Positions 20,301 through 28,764 of a stretch of DNA of 64,000 bases are shown piece after piece; position 1 is the stretch's first letter, and every line of letters starts with the position of its first letter. Under the pieces are notes generated by a model, which was not told where the DNA came from, did no database searches, and was given only the letters and a program-made list of their open reading frames with translations. Position numbers and translations under genes: made by a program. Origin of the DNA: Telluribacter humicola (GTDB taxonomy: Bacteria > Bacteroidota > Bacteroidia > Cytophagales > Spirosomataceae). The stretch is from positions 124,001 to 188,000 of the forward strand of contig NZ_JAFIQT010000003.1 in assembly GCF_017355935.1 (NCBI RefSeq), written 5' to 3'.

Positions 20301-21173
20301 TGATTTCTGACCTGACTCTACAATTACTTCGATATCATCAGCCGTGATAAGAGAATCGCGCTCCAGCAGTACTTCATTACGTTGGATAGATACTACCTCA
20401 CCGGTATCTTCATCTACGAAGTCTTCTGTCCAAGTACGCAGTACCCGTGCTGCCAGACGACGTCCTACTGCTTTCTTAAGATTAGCAGGAGTAGCGCCAA
20501 TCTCTTCAGACAGACCGAACAGATCCAGTATATCTTTGTCGGAACCAAATCCGATGGCACGCAGCAGCGTAGTTACCGGGAACTTCTTCTTACGATCGAT
20601 GTACGCGTACATCACGTTGTTCACGTCCGTAGAAAATTCAATCCAGGAACCTTTGAAAGGAATGATACGAGCTGAATATAGTTTTGAGCCGTTGGTGTGC
20701 TTGCTCATCGAGAAGAACACACCAGGAGAGCGGTGCAGCTGTGAAACAATCACACGCTCAGCCCCGTTTATTACAAAAGAACCCTTGTCGGTCATGTAAG
20801 GGATATTCCCTAAGAACACTTCCTGCTCAATGGTCTCAAAATCTTCGTTATCAGCATCATTACAGATCAGACGTAATTTTGCTTTCAGAGGCACGGCATA
20901 AGTCAATCCACGATCAATTGATTCGTCAACTGAGTACTTTGGTGGCTCCAGTAGGTAATCTACAAATTCTAGTACGAAGTTTTCACGAGAGTCCGCAATG
21001 GGGAAGTTCTCAGCAAAAACCTTGTATAGTCCTTCATCCGACCGATCTTCGGCCGACGTGTCAAGACTGAAGAAATCTCTGAATGATTGTACTTGGACGG
21101 CCAAAAGGTCAGGATAATCAATGACCGGATTAATCCGTGCGAAATTCTTTCTGGGAGTTGTTTTGGTAGCCAA
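17313..21173 (-). CDS. rpoB: DNA-directed RNA polymerase subunit beta
   Basis: A 1286-residue protein, normal for Bacteroidota. Seen are the rifampicin-pocket region ([33 protein letters not shown] in outline), the EGPNIGLI stretch, [12 protein letters not shown] and the C-terminal [21 protein letters not shown] segment that contacts beta'. It forms the catalytic core with beta'. It is separated from rplL by about 390 bases that hold a terminator-like hairpin and a promoter, so rpoBC probably has its own promoter besides read-through from the ribosomal protein genes. Confidence 0.97.
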   Translation of the reverse strand: MATKTTPRKNFARINPVIDYPDLLAVQVQSFRDFFSLDTSAEDRSDEGLYKVFAENFPIADSRENFVLEFVDYLLEPPKYSVDESIDRGLTYAVPLKAKLRLICNDADNEDFETIEQEVFLGNIPYMTDKGSFVINGAERVIVSQLHRSPGVFFSMSKHTNGSKLYSARIIPFKGSWIEFSTDVNNVMYAYIDRKKKFPVTTLLRAIGFGSDKDILDLFGLSEEIGATPANLKKAVGRRLAARVLRTWTEDFVDEDTGEVVSIQRNEVLLERDSLITADDIEVIVESGQKSVILHKEDMNVADYNIIYNTLQKDSSNSEKEAVEQIYRQLRNAEAPDEQTAREVIQSLFFSDKRYDLGDVGRYRINKKLGSDTSLDVRVLTTEDIVSIVKYLIGLINAKAVVDDIDHLSNRRVRTVGEQLYAQFGVGLARMARTIKERMNVRDNEDFKPVDLINARTLSSVINSFFGTNQLSQFMDQTNPLAEVTHKRRMSALGPGGLSRERAGFEVRDVHYTHYGRLCTIETPEGPNIGLISSLCTYAKVNGMGFIETPYRVIDSNGKLTDEIIYMTAEEEDSKYIAQANASVDKSGNFTVEKIKTRFEGDFPMVDPAQASYMDIAANQIVSVAASLIPFLEHDDANRALMGSNMQRQAVPLLRPQAPIVGTGLEQRVAMDSRSLIVAEGDGVIDYVDADRIVVRYDRTDEDRLVSFDDDCISYDLIKFRRTNQDTCLNLQPMVLKGQKVKKGEALCQGYGTEGGELALGRNMMVAFMPWQGYNFEDAIVISEKVVREDIFTSIHIEEFELEVRDTKRGEEELTAEIPNVSEETVRNLDENGIVRIGTEVKEGDILIGKITPKGESDPTPEEKLLRAIFGDKAGDVKDASKKAPPSMKGVVIDTKLFSRPTKEERAKHKDELKLLMKRYSRDLTMLRDRMIDKLVELLDGKTSQGVKHKFGDELVSKGVKFNRRNISENLFPSANPYRDESQYSVAEEVNLIGDVLTDAWTEDTHLNRLVSRAVRNYLNRRSELMGRFKRDRFALEVGDELPAGIVKLAKVYIAKKRKLKVGDKMAGRHGNKGVVARIVRDEDMPFLEDGTPVDIVLNPLGVPSRMNIGQIYETILAWAGLKMGRRYATPIFDGATEDEVAAELKEAGLPDWGRTYLYNGLSGERFDQPVTVGLIYMMKLGHLVDDKMHARSIGPYSLITQQPLGGKAQFGGQRFGEMEVWALEAFGASHILQEILTVKSDDVVGRAKAYEAIVKGENLPKPNIPESFNVLVHELRGLALEITLD

Positions 21174-21563
21174 GGCTATATTTGTTTTGGTTTGTTAGAA
21201 CAAAAAACGGAGCGCTGATGCAAGACTATAAATACGCACAACACTCAAATCAGTTTAAACCGCAAACGTATGCCTCGTAGGATATGTCGGAAAGCGGTCC
21301 CTCTTCTTCTTTCCTACGAGTAAGGAAGTGTTTCGGACAAGCTCTCCCATAAGGAAGAAATAGGATCTATGATAAAATCAGGAGAGAGTAATCTACTTTA
21401 AGCGGTATCCTGATAATCATTCACTAAGGGTTTCTTTATAACAGACTTACGAAATATAACGTGTAACTGCTAATCTTAGTTCACCCTCTGTATACAAAAC
21501 AGGAAAAGACCTGACGTTAGTCAGGCCTATTCCTGGAATATTCCGGCTATGCAGAAAAGAAGA
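21174..21563 (-). promoter_or_regulatory. rplL-rpoB intergenic region: promoter, dyad and structured RNA
   Basis: No ORF is present in these 390 bases. On the minus strand TACGTTTG (complement of 21263-21270) fits the -7 element, and TTTC (complement of 21290-21293) lies exactly 19 bases upstream as a near-consensus -33. This would give an rpoB leader of about 80 bases. A 9-bp inverted repeat, CTCGTAGGA at 21274-21282 and TCCTACGAG at 21312-21320, has one arm inside the -33/-7 spacer. A second hairpin, ATCAGGA (21377-21383) with TCCTGAT (21418-21424), lies upstream. The arrangement suggests regulation of RNA polymerase synthesis separate from L7/L12. Confidence 0.6.
21501..21536 (-). terminator. 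Terminator or attenuator after rplL
   Basis: A 16-position stem with two mismatches (21501-21516 and 21521-21536) and loop GTTA lies 28 bases past the rplL stop. On the minus strand it is followed by TTTTGTATAC. The rplL-rpoB gap is a known attenuation point in E. coli, where part of the transcription reads through; the same role is inferred here. Confidence 0.65.
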
Positions 21564-21947
21564 TTACTTCACTTCTACAACGGCGCCAGCCTCTTCGAGT
21601 TGCTTCTTAAGAGCTTCTGCCTCATCTTTAGCAACACCTTCTTTAACAGGCTTAGGAGCACCGTCTACCAGTTCCTTAGCTTCTTTCAGACCAAGGCCAG
21701 TCAAGTCTTTTACCAGTTTAACAACTGCCAGCTTGCTTGCACCTGCTTCTTTCAGGATTACATCAAAAGACGTTTGCTCAGCAGCAACAGGAGCGTCTCC
21801 ACCACCTGCAGCACCACCTGCAACCATTACTGCACCAGCAGCAGCCGGCTCAATACCATATTCGTCTTTCAGAATTGCTGCCAGTTCGTTCACTTCTTTA
21901 ACCGTCAGGTTAACAAGCTGCTCTGCGAAAGCTTTCAAATCTGCCAT
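21564..21947 (-). CDS. rplL: 50S ribosomal protein L7/L12
   Basis: A 127-residue acidic protein with the N-terminal dimerisation helix, an Ala/Gly-rich hinge ([17 protein letters not shown]) and the C-terminal factor-binding domain ([21 protein letters not shown]). It forms the stalk that recruits EF-Tu, EF-G and other GTPases to the ribosome. It follows rplJ after 98 bases, as in the usual rplJL pair. The hairpin downstream probably ends most transcripts. Confidence 0.97.
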   Translation of the reverse strand: MADLKAFAEQLVNLTVKEVNELAAILKDEYGIEPAAAGAVMVAGGAAGGGDAPVAAEQTSFDVILKEAGASKLAVVKLVKDLTGLGLKEAKELVDGAPKPVKEGVAKDEAEALKKQLEEAGAVVEVK

Positions 21948-22045
21948 TTTTTATTCTTGATTAAGTGATTACACAAAAAGTTGAAAATGATTTATAGCTC
22001 TTAATAATTCCACAAGCTGAGCCAGTTCCTGCGGCTATTCTAATA

Positions 22046-22582
22046 CTATTGCTCTTCTTTCTCAGACAAAGTCTTAAGGATACCAGCCAGTTTGTTACCA
22101 CCACCCAATAGAGCAGAAAGTACATTTTTGGCAGGTGACTGCAGCAAGCCGATAACATCTCCAACAAGCTCCTGCTTTGACTTCAGAGTCGTCAGTGTTT
22201 CGAGTTGATCTTCACCGATGAACAATGAATAATCTACAGAAGCACCTTTGAACAGTAACTTATTATTGCCCGCTTTTTTTCGGAATTCTTTTATCAGTTG
22301 TGCAGGGACTTTACCTGACTCCGGATGAAACATTACTCCTGACTGTCCTTTCAGAACTTTATCTTCGAAAGGAGCGTAATCAGTATCTAATGTTTCTAGT
22401 GCTTTTTTAATCAGGGTATTCTTGATCACACGATACTCAATACCACGATCGAAGCACAAACGGCGAAGTTGGTTTACTTCAGCTACGGACATGCCTTCTG
22501 CACCGGTAATATAGAAGTATGGCGTGCTGGAGAATTTCTGACTCAGCTCGTCAATTATTACTGCTTTTTCTTCCCGTGTCAT
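22046..22582 (-). CDS. rplJ: 50S ribosomal protein L10
   Basis: A 178-residue protein that anchors L7/L12 dimers to the 50S stalk base. Seen are the N-terminal MTREEKAVIIDEL helix, the FRKKAGNNKLLFKGAS segment and the C-terminal helix that binds L7/L12. The start lies only two bases after the rplA stop. There is thus no room for the untranslated L10-binding leader that regulates rplJL in enterobacteria; if L10 autoregulates here, its site must be inside rplA or elsewhere. Confidence 0.96.
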   Translation of the reverse strand: MTREEKAVIIDELSQKFSSTPYFYITGAEGMSVAEVNQLRRLCFDRGIEYRVIKNTLIKKALETLDTDYAPFEDKVLKGQSGVMFHPESGKVPAQLIKEFRKKAGNNKLLFKGASVDYSLFIGEDQLETLTTLKSKQELVGDVIGLLQSPAKNVLSALLGGGNKLAGILKTLSEKEEQ

Positions 22583-22584
22583 GG

Positions 22585-23283
22585 TTATAATCCTGCTATC
22601 GTGTTTTTATCAATCGTAACACCCGGACTCATCGTGCTTGATAAGTGAATGCTCTTCACATACGTACCTTTGGCTGATGATGGCTTAAGCCGAACCAGCG
22701 TATTAATTACTTCCTGGGCATTCTGTACAAGCTTCTCAGCACCGAAGGAAACTTTTCCAACACTAGTATGAATGATACCGGTTTTGTCAACCTTAAAATC
22801 AATCTTACCTGCTTTAACTTCTTGTACTGCTTTTGCCACGTCAGTAGTCACAGTTCCGGACTTAGGGTTAGGCATCAATCCGCGAGGACCGAGAATTTTA
22901 CCTAAACGACCTACCTTCGCCATAACGCTTGGCATAGTGATGATTACATCAACATCCGTCCAGCCTTTTTCGATCTTTTGGATATATTCATCCAGACCTA
23001 CATAATCAGCTCCGGCTTCTTTCGCTTCCGCCTCTTTGTCAGGCGTACATAACACCAGTACACGAACTTCTTTACCCGTACCATGAGGTAGAGTTACTAC
23101 ACCACGTACCATCTGATCAGCTTTGCGGGGATCAACGCCCAAACGAACGTCAATATCTACAGAAGAATCAAACTTAGTATTTGATATAGTGCCAAGAATT
23201 TCGGCAGCCTGATGTAGGGAATATGACTGCGTTGCGTCATATTTCGAAAGAGCCTCTTTTCTCTTTTTCGTCAATTTTCCCAT
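22585..23283 (-). CDS. rplA: 50S ribosomal protein L1
   Basis: A 232-residue protein with the typical [15 protein letters not shown] start, the signature [24 protein letters not shown] and [10 protein letters not shown] near the end of the hinge domain. It binds 23S rRNA at the L1 stalk and helps E-site tRNA release; in many bacteria it also represses its own mRNA. It lies 26 bases after rplK and abuts rplJ, so the three are in one operon. Confidence 0.97.
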   Translation of the reverse strand: MGKLTKKRKEALSKYDATQSYSLHQAAEILGTISNTKFDSSVDIDVRLGVDPRKADQMVRGVVTLPHGTGKEVRVLVLCTPDKEAEAKEAGADYVGLDEYIQKIEKGWTDVDVIITMPSVMAKVGRLGKILGPRGLMPNPKSGTVTTDVAKAVQEVKAGKIDFKVDKTGIIHTSVGKVSFGAEKLVQNAQEVINTLVRLKPSSAKGTYVKSIHLSSTMSPGVTIDKNTIAGL

Positions 23284-23309
23284 GTTCTTGTTTGCTTAGG
23301 CGTAACGAT

Positions 23310-23765
23310 TTACGCTTCTTTGTTTTCTTCCCACGGGGCTTTGCCTGATACGGTAATACCCATACTACGTGCCGTACCTGCGATCATTTTCATCGCTGAA
23401 TCTACTGTAAAGCAGTTCAGGTCAGGCATCTTGGTTTCAGCAATCTGACGAACCTGATCCCATGAAACTGAACCTACTTTTGTACGGTTAGGCTGAGCCG
23501 ATCCGGACTTAATTTTGGTTGCTTCCATGAGCAGAATCGCAGCAGGAGGAGTCTTAATGACGAAGTCAAAAGACTTATCCTTGTAGTATGTAATAACTAC
23601 CGGCAAGACCATACCCATTTTATCCTGTGTACGGCCATTAAACTGCTTGCAAAACTCCATGATATTCAAACCCTTTGATCCTAAGGCAGGACCGATTGGG
23701 GGTGAAGGATTGGCCTGGCCACCCTTCACTTGGAGTTTGACGTATCCAGCTATTTCTTTTGCCAT
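23310..23765 (-). CDS. rplK: 50S ribosomal protein L11
   Basis: A 151-residue protein with the Pro-rich N-terminal block ([21 protein letters not shown]) and the rRNA-binding C-terminal domain ([19 protein letters not shown]). L11 forms the GTPase-associated centre and is needed for RelA activation in species that have it. The 77-base leader before it is the place where an L1 operator would be expected. It holds a short GCAGG/CCTGC pairing but no clear copy of the L1 site that I can identify. Confidence 0.97.
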   Translation of the reverse strand: MAKEIAGYVKLQVKGGQANPSPPIGPALGSKGLNIMEFCKQFNGRTQDKMGMVLPVVITYYKDKSFDFVIKTPPAAILLMEATKIKSGSAQPNRTKVGSVSWDQVRQIAETKMPDLNCFTVDSAMKMIAGTARSMGITVSGKAPWEENKEA

Positions 23766-23842
23766 TGTTTTTTAATTTGTCGGTTTGTTGTTTGTTCAGA
23801 CGGCTCACTTGCAGGGGGAAGCAATCCTGCCCGTACGTACAC

Positions 23843-24397
23843 TCAACTTTCCTTTTCTACTTGTGCGTAACTAAGTTCAACAGGCGTACTCCGCCCGAAT
23901 ATTTTTACAACTACATTGAGTTTTTTCTTCTCGTCAAATACCTCTTCAACGGTACCAATAAAGCCGCTGAAAGGTCCATCCACTACCTTCACGCTCTCTC
24001 CTTTGATGAAGGACATGCTTGGTGCCTCTTCTTCCTGAGCTGCTTCATCAACTCTACCCAGAATACGGTTTATTTCGGACTGGCGAAGTGGGACAGGTAC
24101 TTTTGAAGCCCCTTCTGAGTTTCCCAAGAAACCAATTACTCCTGGTATGCTGGTAAGAATGTGAAGTACCTCACCCTTAGAGAGATCCGCAGAGATAATG
24201 ATATAGCCAGGAAAAAAATTCTTTTCCCGTACGCGCTTTTTACCATTGCGCATTTCATATACCTTTTCTGCGGGGATCAGGATCTGGGGGACGTATTCGT
24301 TAAGGCTCTGGCGGGTGATCTCGTTCTCGATGTAAGACTTGATCTTTTTTTCTTGACCCGATACAGCTCTCAGTACATACCAATTAACACCACTCAT
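23843..24397 (-). CDS. nusG: Transcription termination/antitermination protein NusG
   Basis: A 184-residue protein with an N-terminal NGN domain (NWYVLRAVSGQEKKIKSYIE, then FFPGYIIISADLSKGE) that binds the beta' clamp helices, and a C-terminal KOW domain (GESVKVVDGPFSGFIGTVEEV). It links RNA polymerase to Rho or to the ribosome. It sits in the conserved secE-nusG-rplKAJL order, 35 bases after secE. Confidence 0.96.
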   Translation of the reverse strand: MSGVNWYVLRAVSGQEKKIKSYIENEITRQSLNEYVPQILIPAEKVYEMRNGKKRVREKNFFPGYIIISADLSKGEVLHILTSIPGVIGFLGNSEGASKVPVPLRQSEINRILGRVDEAAQEEEAPSMSFIKGESVKVVDGPFSGFIGTVEEVFDEKKKLNVVVKIFGRSTPVELSYAQVEKES

Positions 24398-24432
24398 ACC
24401 GTTTGGGGGTTTCAGGCACAGTTAAAGGTACC

Positions 24433-24624
24433 TTAAAAGGACTGATAAAATAGATTGAGTGCGTTCTCGAAAATAAAATCCATTACACCTACTACCAGGG
24501 CAAAGATGAGTGAACCCACCAGCACCAGCGTTGTGTTAGACTGCAACTCATTGAAAGGAGGCCAAGTCACGTGCTGGGTTATCTCTTCCCAGGAAGACTT
24601 AAAAAATGCGGTGAATTTTTCCAT
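24433..24624 (-). CDS. secE: Preprotein translocase subunit SecE
   Basis: The start is set at the ATG of MEKFTAFFKSSWEEITQ (63 residues), because the longer frame would run into tRNA-Trp. It has the amphipathic helix with the conserved Trp (SSWEEITQHVTWP) and one C-terminal membrane helix (TTLVLVGSLIFALVVGVMDF). Single-helix SecE is the normal non-enterobacterial form. It clamps SecY in the translocon. The ATG lies 18 bases after the 3' end of tRNA-Trp, so both are on one transcript. Confidence 0.93.
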   Translation of the reverse strand: MEKFTAFFKSSWEEITQHVTWPPFNELQSNTTLVLVGSLIFALVVGVMDFIFENALNLFYQSF

Positions 24625-24642
24625 TTCCTTATAAACACTTAG

Positions 24643-24713
24643 CACGGGTGGAGAGATTCGAACTCCCATCAACGGTTTTGGAGACCGCTATTCTACCCTT
24701 GAACTACACCCGT
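24643..24713 (-). tRNA. tRNA-Trp (anticodon CCA)
   Basis: A 71-base cloverleaf. Acceptor ACGGGTG pairs with CACCCGT, the anticodon loop is CTCCAAA and the T loop is TTCGAAT. The 3' CCA is not encoded. It lies between tuf and secE. Confidence 0.95.
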
Positions 24714-24752
24714 TTGTTTTGCCCTAAATCAATTAACTATCATTTCGGGCTG

Positions 24753-24781
24753 CAAAGATACGAACTAATTATAAAAAACAA
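24753..24781 (-). promoter_or_regulatory. Promoter for tRNA-Trp-secE-nusG-ribosomal protein operon
   Basis: On the minus strand TATCTTTG (complement of 24753-24760) is a full -7 match, with TTG (complement of 24779-24781) 18 bases upstream. The -33 element lies inside the tuf terminator hairpin, so the terminator and the next promoter overlap. Transcription would start about 33 bases before tRNA-Trp. Confidence 0.7.
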
Positions 24782-24808
24782 GTGCATTCCATAAAGAAAT
24801 GCACCTGT
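24773..24808 (-). terminator. tuf terminator
   Basis: Stem arms at 24778-24788 and 24798-24808 (11 bp with one G-U) are followed on the minus strand by a six-T run (complement of 24773-24778). It begins 17 bases past the tuf stop. Confidence 0.88.
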
Positions 24809-24825
24809 TTTTTAAACTATTTTTA

Positions 24826-26013
24826 TTAGTCAAGGATTTCAGTCACCTGACCCGCACCTACGGTACGGCCACCTTCACGGATTGCGAAGCGGAGACCTTT
24901 TTCCATTGCGATCTTATTGATCAGTTTTACTTCGATAGTGATGTTATCACCTGGCATAACCATCTCTACACCAGCTGGCAGAGAGATCTCACCTGTAACG
25001 TCAGTGGTACGGAAGTAGAACTGAGGACGGTACTTGTTAAAGAAAGGAGTGTGACGACCACCTTCTTCTTTTGACAGTACGTAAACCTCTGCTTTGAAGT
25101 GAGCGTGAGGCTTCACTGAACCTGGCTTACAGATAACCATTCCACGACGGATATCTTCTTTGTCGATACCACGGAGCAGAAGACCTACGTTATCACCAGC
25201 TTCACCACGGTCAAGGATCTTACGGAACATCTCAACCCCTGTTACAACAGACTTAAGGTTCTCAGCACCCATACCCAGGATTTCAACTGGCTCACCTGAG
25301 TTGATTACACCACGCTCAATACGGCCAGTAGCAACAGTACCACGACCAGTAATTGAGAATACGTCTTCAACAGGCATCAGGAATGGAAGATCTGTTTGAC
25401 GAGGAGGAATTGGAATGTAGTTATCAACTGCATCCATCAAAGCCTCAACAGTCTTAACCCACTTGTCTTCGCCGTTAAGAGCACCAAGAGCAGATCCCTG
25501 GATTACAGGAATGTTATCTCCATCGTACTCGTAGAAGCTTAGAAGCTCGCGGATTTCCATCTCAACAAGCTCAAGAAGTTCTGGATCATCAACCATGTCC
25601 ACTTTGTTCATGAACACTACCAGCTGAGGTACACCTACCTGGCGAGCCAGAAGGATGTGCTCACGAGTTTGTGGCATAGGTCCATCAGTAGCAGCAACTA
25701 CGATGATAGCACCGTCCATCTGAGCAGCACCCGTAACCATGTTCTTCACGTAGTCAGCGTGACCTGGACAGTCAACGTGAGCATAGTGACGATTTTCGGT
25801 TTGATATTCTACGTGTGATGTATTAATAGTAATACCACGCTCTTTCTCTTCAGGTGCGTTATCGATTGATGAGAAGTCGCGTTTTTGTGCGAAACCCTTG
25901 TTAGCTAGTACAGTTGTGATTGCAGCTGTCAGGGTAGTTTTACCGTGGTCAACGTGCCCGATTGTACCAATATTCACGTGCGGTTTCGAGCGGTCAAACG
26001 TCTCTTTTGCCAT
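24826..26013 (-). CDS. tuf: Elongation factor Tu
   Basis: A 395-residue GTPase that delivers aminoacyl-tRNA to the ribosome. Seen are the P loop GHVDHGKT (19-26), DCPGH (81-85) with the catalytic His, NKVD (136-139), and domains 2 and 3 ending in [14 protein letters not shown]. Length is normal. The gene follows a tRNA-Tyr/Gly/Thr cluster and precedes tRNA-Trp-secE, the same order as the tufB region of many bacteria. A candidate promoter of its own is at 26111. Confidence 0.97.
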   Translation of the reverse strand: MAKETFDRSKPHVNIGTIGHVDHGKTTLTAAITTVLANKGFAQKRDFSSIDNAPEEKERGITINTSHVEYQTENRHYAHVDCPGHADYVKNMVTGAAQMDGAIIVVAATDGPMPQTREHILLARQVGVPQLVVFMNKVDMVDDPELLELVEMEIRELLSFYEYDGDNIPVIQGSALGALNGEDKWVKTVEALMDAVDNYIPIPPRQTDLPFLMPVEDVFSITGRGTVATGRIERGVINSGEPVEILGMGAENLKSVVTGVEMFRKILDRGEAGDNVGLLLRGIDKEDIRRGMVICKPGSVKPHAHFKAEVYVLSKEEGGRHTPFFNKYRPQFYFRTTDVTGEISLPAGVEMVMPGDNITIEVKLINKIAMEKGLRFAIREGGRTVGAGQVTEILD

Positions 26014-26110
26014 GTTTATGTACGCTTAAAATTAGAAATTATTACGAATTTGTTAACGTTTGCTGATTCACCTATTGGCATTGACAGACCTTAGCAGGAA
26101 TGCACAATGC

Positions 26111-26118
26111 CAAATCTA
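26111..26118 (-). promoter_or_regulatory. Candidate tuf promoter -7 box
   Basis: TAGATTTG on the minus strand matches TAnnTTTG. A GTTG lies 16 bases upstream, a shorter spacing than usual. It would give tuf a leader of about 90 bases and lies just downstream of the tRNA-like relics. Confidence 0.5.
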
Positions 26119-26150
26119 CATATCGAAAAATAATCAACTTCTCTTGTGGA

Positions 26151-26237
26151 GCCTTAAGGGGTCTGAGCCACAGTGGCGGTCTTCCTACGACCTCTTCACT
26201 ACCTGCGAAGAAGCCTTCCGATTTGTTTTAAATCTGA
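26151..26237 (-). pseudogene. Strongly degenerate tRNA-Thr-like copy
   Basis: Aligned with the intact tRNA-Thr at 26325-26396 (plus-strand reading), this stretch keeps GAGCCTT, AAGGGG, GACCTCTTC and TACC in the same order, and ends AAATCTGAGCC like the next copy. It carries the same GC-rich GGCGG insertion in the T-arm region as that copy. The anticodon stem is broken, so it cannot be a working tRNA. Confidence 0.5.
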
Positions 26238-26323
<86 letters not shown>

Positions 26324-26324
26324 G

Positions 26325-26396
<72 letters not shown>

Positions 26397-26415
26397 ATTA
26401 ACTCAACTACATGTA

Positions 26416-26465
26416 AAAAGCGACCAGCGAAAGGGCTCCAAAATTGAATTTTTCACTGATCGCTT
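26416..26465 (-). terminator. Hairpin between tRNA-Gly and tRNA-Thr
   Basis: Arms at 26418-26432 and 26451-26465 pair over 15 positions with two G-U pairs; on the minus strand TTT follows. It looks like an intrinsic terminator inside the tRNA cluster, but only about 20 bases remain before tRNA-Thr, too few for a new promoter. A processing or partial-termination role is equally possible. Confidence 0.5.
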
Positions 26466-26485
26466 GTACGTATTGAGACTTAATG

Positions 26486-26558
26486 AGCGGGCGACGAGGT
26501 TCGAACTCGCGACCTATAGCTTGGAAGGCTATCGCTCTACCAGCTGAGCTACACCCGC
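26486..26558 (-). tRNA. tRNA-Gly (anticodon TCC)
   Basis: A 73-base cloverleaf. Acceptor GCGGGTG pairs with CGCCCGC (one G-U), the anticodon loop is TTCCAAG and the T loop is TTCGAAC. CCA is not encoded. Confidence 0.95.
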
Positions 26559-26568
26559 GTAATTTTGG

Positions 26569-26651
26569 TGGGGGCGGATGGATTCGAACCACCGAAGGCA
26601 TAAGCCAGCAGATTTACAGTCTGCCCCATTTGGCCACTCTGGTACACCCCC
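26569..26651 (-). tRNA. tRNA-Tyr (anticodon GTA)
   Basis: An 83-base class II tRNA with a long variable arm. Acceptor GGGGGTG pairs with CGCCCCC, and the anticodon loop is CTGTAAA. Unlike its neighbours, it is followed by an encoded CCA. Confidence 0.95.
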
Positions 26652-26705
26652 CCTTTCAACATTTCAAATCAGTTGTGAATGCCGCTGTCATTCACTTTGG
26701 AGGCA

Positions 26706-26736
26706 CAAAATTAGGCGCTTTTATATTATTGTCAAA
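26706..26736 (-). promoter_or_regulatory. Promoter of the tRNA-Tyr-Gly-Thr(-tuf) transcript
   Basis: On the minus strand TTTG (complement of 26733-26736), exactly 19 bases, then TAATTTTG (complement of 26706-26713): a full match to the Bacteroidota housekeeping promoter. The start site would be about 48 bases before tRNA-Tyr. Confidence 0.8.
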
Positions 26737-26756
26737 TACTTTCTCAAAAATATTCG

Positions 26757-26804
26757 CAAAAAAAATAACTGGCTGCAGCGGCATTACCCGCAACAGCCAG
26801 TTAT
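26757..26804 (-). terminator. Terminator of the outer-membrane protein gene
   Basis: The stem ATAACTGGCTG / CAGCCAGTTAT (26765-26775, 26794-26804), with an inner GCGG/CCGC pairing, is followed on the minus strand by eight T's. It lies 17 bases past the stop. Confidence 0.88.
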
Positions 26805-26821
26805 ACAGATGCTAAGCTATT

Positions 26822-27934
26822 CTATAACCTTATTCCAAAACTTATCATTCTTACGGCTGGTCCGCGGTTGTCTTCAAAAAGTGTATTGAAATCATAATTT
26901 ACGAACAGGTCCGGGAAGTTACGGATACCTAACTCGAAGGCAGCACCATAGCGGAAGTCATCAAGGTAATAGTTAGTACGAACGTGATCCTTTTCGCCGG
27001 TACCTGCCGTTTTTGTTTTAGTATACCCGCCTAGTCGGTACCCGCCATACACACCGGCACTGATGTACGAGATTGCTGATTTGGGAAAGCTGAGAGTTGG
27101 CATCAGGGAAAAATTGATGTATGGAACTGTCAGCTTACTTTTTGAAAGCTCTAATTCACGGTTATCCCGATCCATCAGTGGCACAAATGCTACCCCAGTG
27201 GCTGTTTTCTCAACTGTATTGCTTCCGTCGAACATAAGGTTGTACCAGGATGCATTGAGTCCAAAATCCATATGTAAGCCAACTGAGTTTCCACGTGCGA
27301 TAGTAGCACTCCGAACCAGACCTAAGCTTATGTACCTTGAACCAAAGGGTCGGAGGTCGTAGTCGGAGGTATTGTATCCCATGGGTTGGTTATCGCCATA
27401 GGCATTCAGTCCGACGTTGACATTAAATCCTTTTCGAGGGCTGGAATATCTGTTCACCTTCCGTATACGTGTCACGTGATCATCGTCGTCATCCTCTTCG
27501 GTGGAGTCTTTTTCCACACTCCCGATTTTGACACGTTCTCCCCCGTCTTTGATATCTACCCCACGGCTGGTGATATTTACTTCCGTATCTCCATCTTTGA
27601 TGCGTATACCTCTCAGTCCTATGCGTACGTAGTTTTTATCTTTGTCAGCATCCGACTTGTCTTTGAGGTAGTCACGGCCGTCCAGTTCGTCATAGTAGAT
27701 TTTTGTATCGCCTTCTATGGTATCCAGCCTTGCCTCCAGGTCTCTGAGTAGCGCATTGAGATCATACTTCAGGAGTTTCTCAAGCTCCTGCCGGTCTTCA
27801 CCGTATATGATCAGGCGAGTCTTCTCGCCAAATGTTATGATGATGGAGTCCTTACTAACCGGATTGGCATTAACTGCCATAGCAGACAGTAGAAGGAACG
27901 CGCTAATTGCAATTGTTTTAAGAGTACTTATCAT
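26822..27934 (-). CDS. Outer-membrane beta-barrel protein
   Basis: A 370-residue protein with a signal peptide (residues 1 to about 23, ending AVNANP). It then has a polar, Asp/Lys-rich region (about 25-170) and a C-terminal half of alternating amphipathic strands (GFNVNVGLNAYGD, SRYISLGLVRSATI, ending RGPAVRMISFGIRL) typical of an eight-to-ten-strand barrel. The terminal residues end in an aromatic/Leu-Arg pattern usual for barrels. Function is unknown. It is the last gene of a sigma factor / membrane protein / barrel operon, which suggests it is a target or sensor part of an envelope response. Confidence 0.7.
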   Translation of the reverse strand: MISTLKTIAISAFLLLSAMAVNANPVSKDSIIITFGEKTRLIIYGEDRQELEKLLKYDLNALLRDLEARLDTIEGDTKIYYDELDGRDYLKDKSDADKDKNYVRIGLRGIRIKDGDTEVNITSRGVDIKDGGERVKIGSVEKDSTEEDDDDDHVTRIRKVNRYSSPRKGFNVNVGLNAYGDNQPMGYNTSDYDLRPFGSRYISLGLVRSATIARGNSVGLHMDFGLNASWYNLMFDGSNTVEKTATGVAFVPLMDRDNRELELSKSKLTVPYINFSLMPTLSFPKSAISYISAGVYGGYRLGGYTKTKTAGTGEKDHVRTNYYLDDFRYGAAFELGIRNFPDLFVNYDFNTLFEDNRGPAVRMISFGIRL

Positions 27935-27945
27935 GGCTAATCGTT

Positions 27946-28764
27946 TTATAGTTCTAGTTTTTCTTTCAGGGTGTTATATTGTTTAGACACTTTTTCTTCT
28001 TCATTTCTGATACGCTCATCAGCCCGGGCCATCAGCTTCTTTGGGTTGATTCCTACTTCATTCCAATTCACTGCTTCTCCTTCTTTAGCATTTTTGAGCT
28101 GCCGTAGTATCCGTATCAGGCGTGATGACTTTTGGTTGTCATCAAGCTCGTCTTCTACTTCTACGTGAGCTATCACTACGCGGTTCTCCGCATTTTGTCG
28201 GAGTGCTTTGCTAATATCCTCTACTGGCTGGGTAGCGGGTACACTCAGCTCGGGCGAGGTTATGGTGGTCGCCGGAGTTGACACCTCTTCTTTTGATAAA
28301 GTAGCTACCTCCATTCTCAGCGCCGGCTCTAGTTCTTTATCAGCAACTGACTCCACCTCGGAAGCTTTTTCTCTGGCAGTACCCATAGCAAGCGCTTCTC
28401 TTTCCTGAGAAGAAGTTACCGGCCCCTTTACATCAGCAGGCACTTGATATACCTCCGTGTTCATTGATGGTTCTGCCGCTTGCTGATCAGCAGGTCTGGC
28501 CGGTGTTTGTTGAACAGGCATTTGTACCTTAGCCAATGATTTTTCTCCGAGTGGGGTTGATTCGTCCGCCTGTCCCTTCCATACTACGTAGCCAACAGTA
28601 AGCACCAGTGCTACACTAGCTGCCGCATACCAGTACCAACCGCCTAGGCGACGTTGCTTTTTTTGCTGTCCAGCCTGGATCCTTTGCCACACATCAGAGG
28701 ATGGCTCCGGCTCCCATGTATTTAATTTGCGGGCGAATAAATCATCAACTGGATGCTTTTTCAT
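27946..28764 (-). CDS. Single-pass membrane protein, probable anti-sigma factor
   Basis: The start is set at MKKHPVDDLFARKLNTWEPEP (272 residues); an in-frame ATG eight codons upstream is also possible. An N-terminal cytoplasmic part of about 40 residues is followed by one membrane helix (about 43-62, YAAASVALVLTVGYVVW), a long low-complexity periplasmic region and a charged C-terminal helix (MARADERIRNEEEKVSKQYNTLKEKLEL in outline). This layout and its place right after an ECF sigma gene suggest an anti-sigma factor, but I see no zinc-binding anti-sigma motif. It overlaps the sigma gene end by 20 bases (44 from the upstream ATG), across or next to a run of nine A's. Confidence 0.65.
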   Translation of the reverse strand: MKKHPVDDLFARKLNTWEPEPSSDVWQRIQAGQQKKQRRLGGWYWYAAASVALVLTVGYVVWKGQADESTPLGEKSLAKVQMPVQQTPARPADQQAAEPSMNTEVYQVPADVKGPVTSSQEREALAMGTAREKASEVESVADKELEPALRMEVATLSKEEVSTPATTITSPELSVPATQPVEDISKALRQNAENRVVIAHVEVEDELDDNQKSSRLIRILRQLKNAKEGEAVNWNEVGINPKKLMARADERIRNEEEKVSKQYNTLKEKLEL

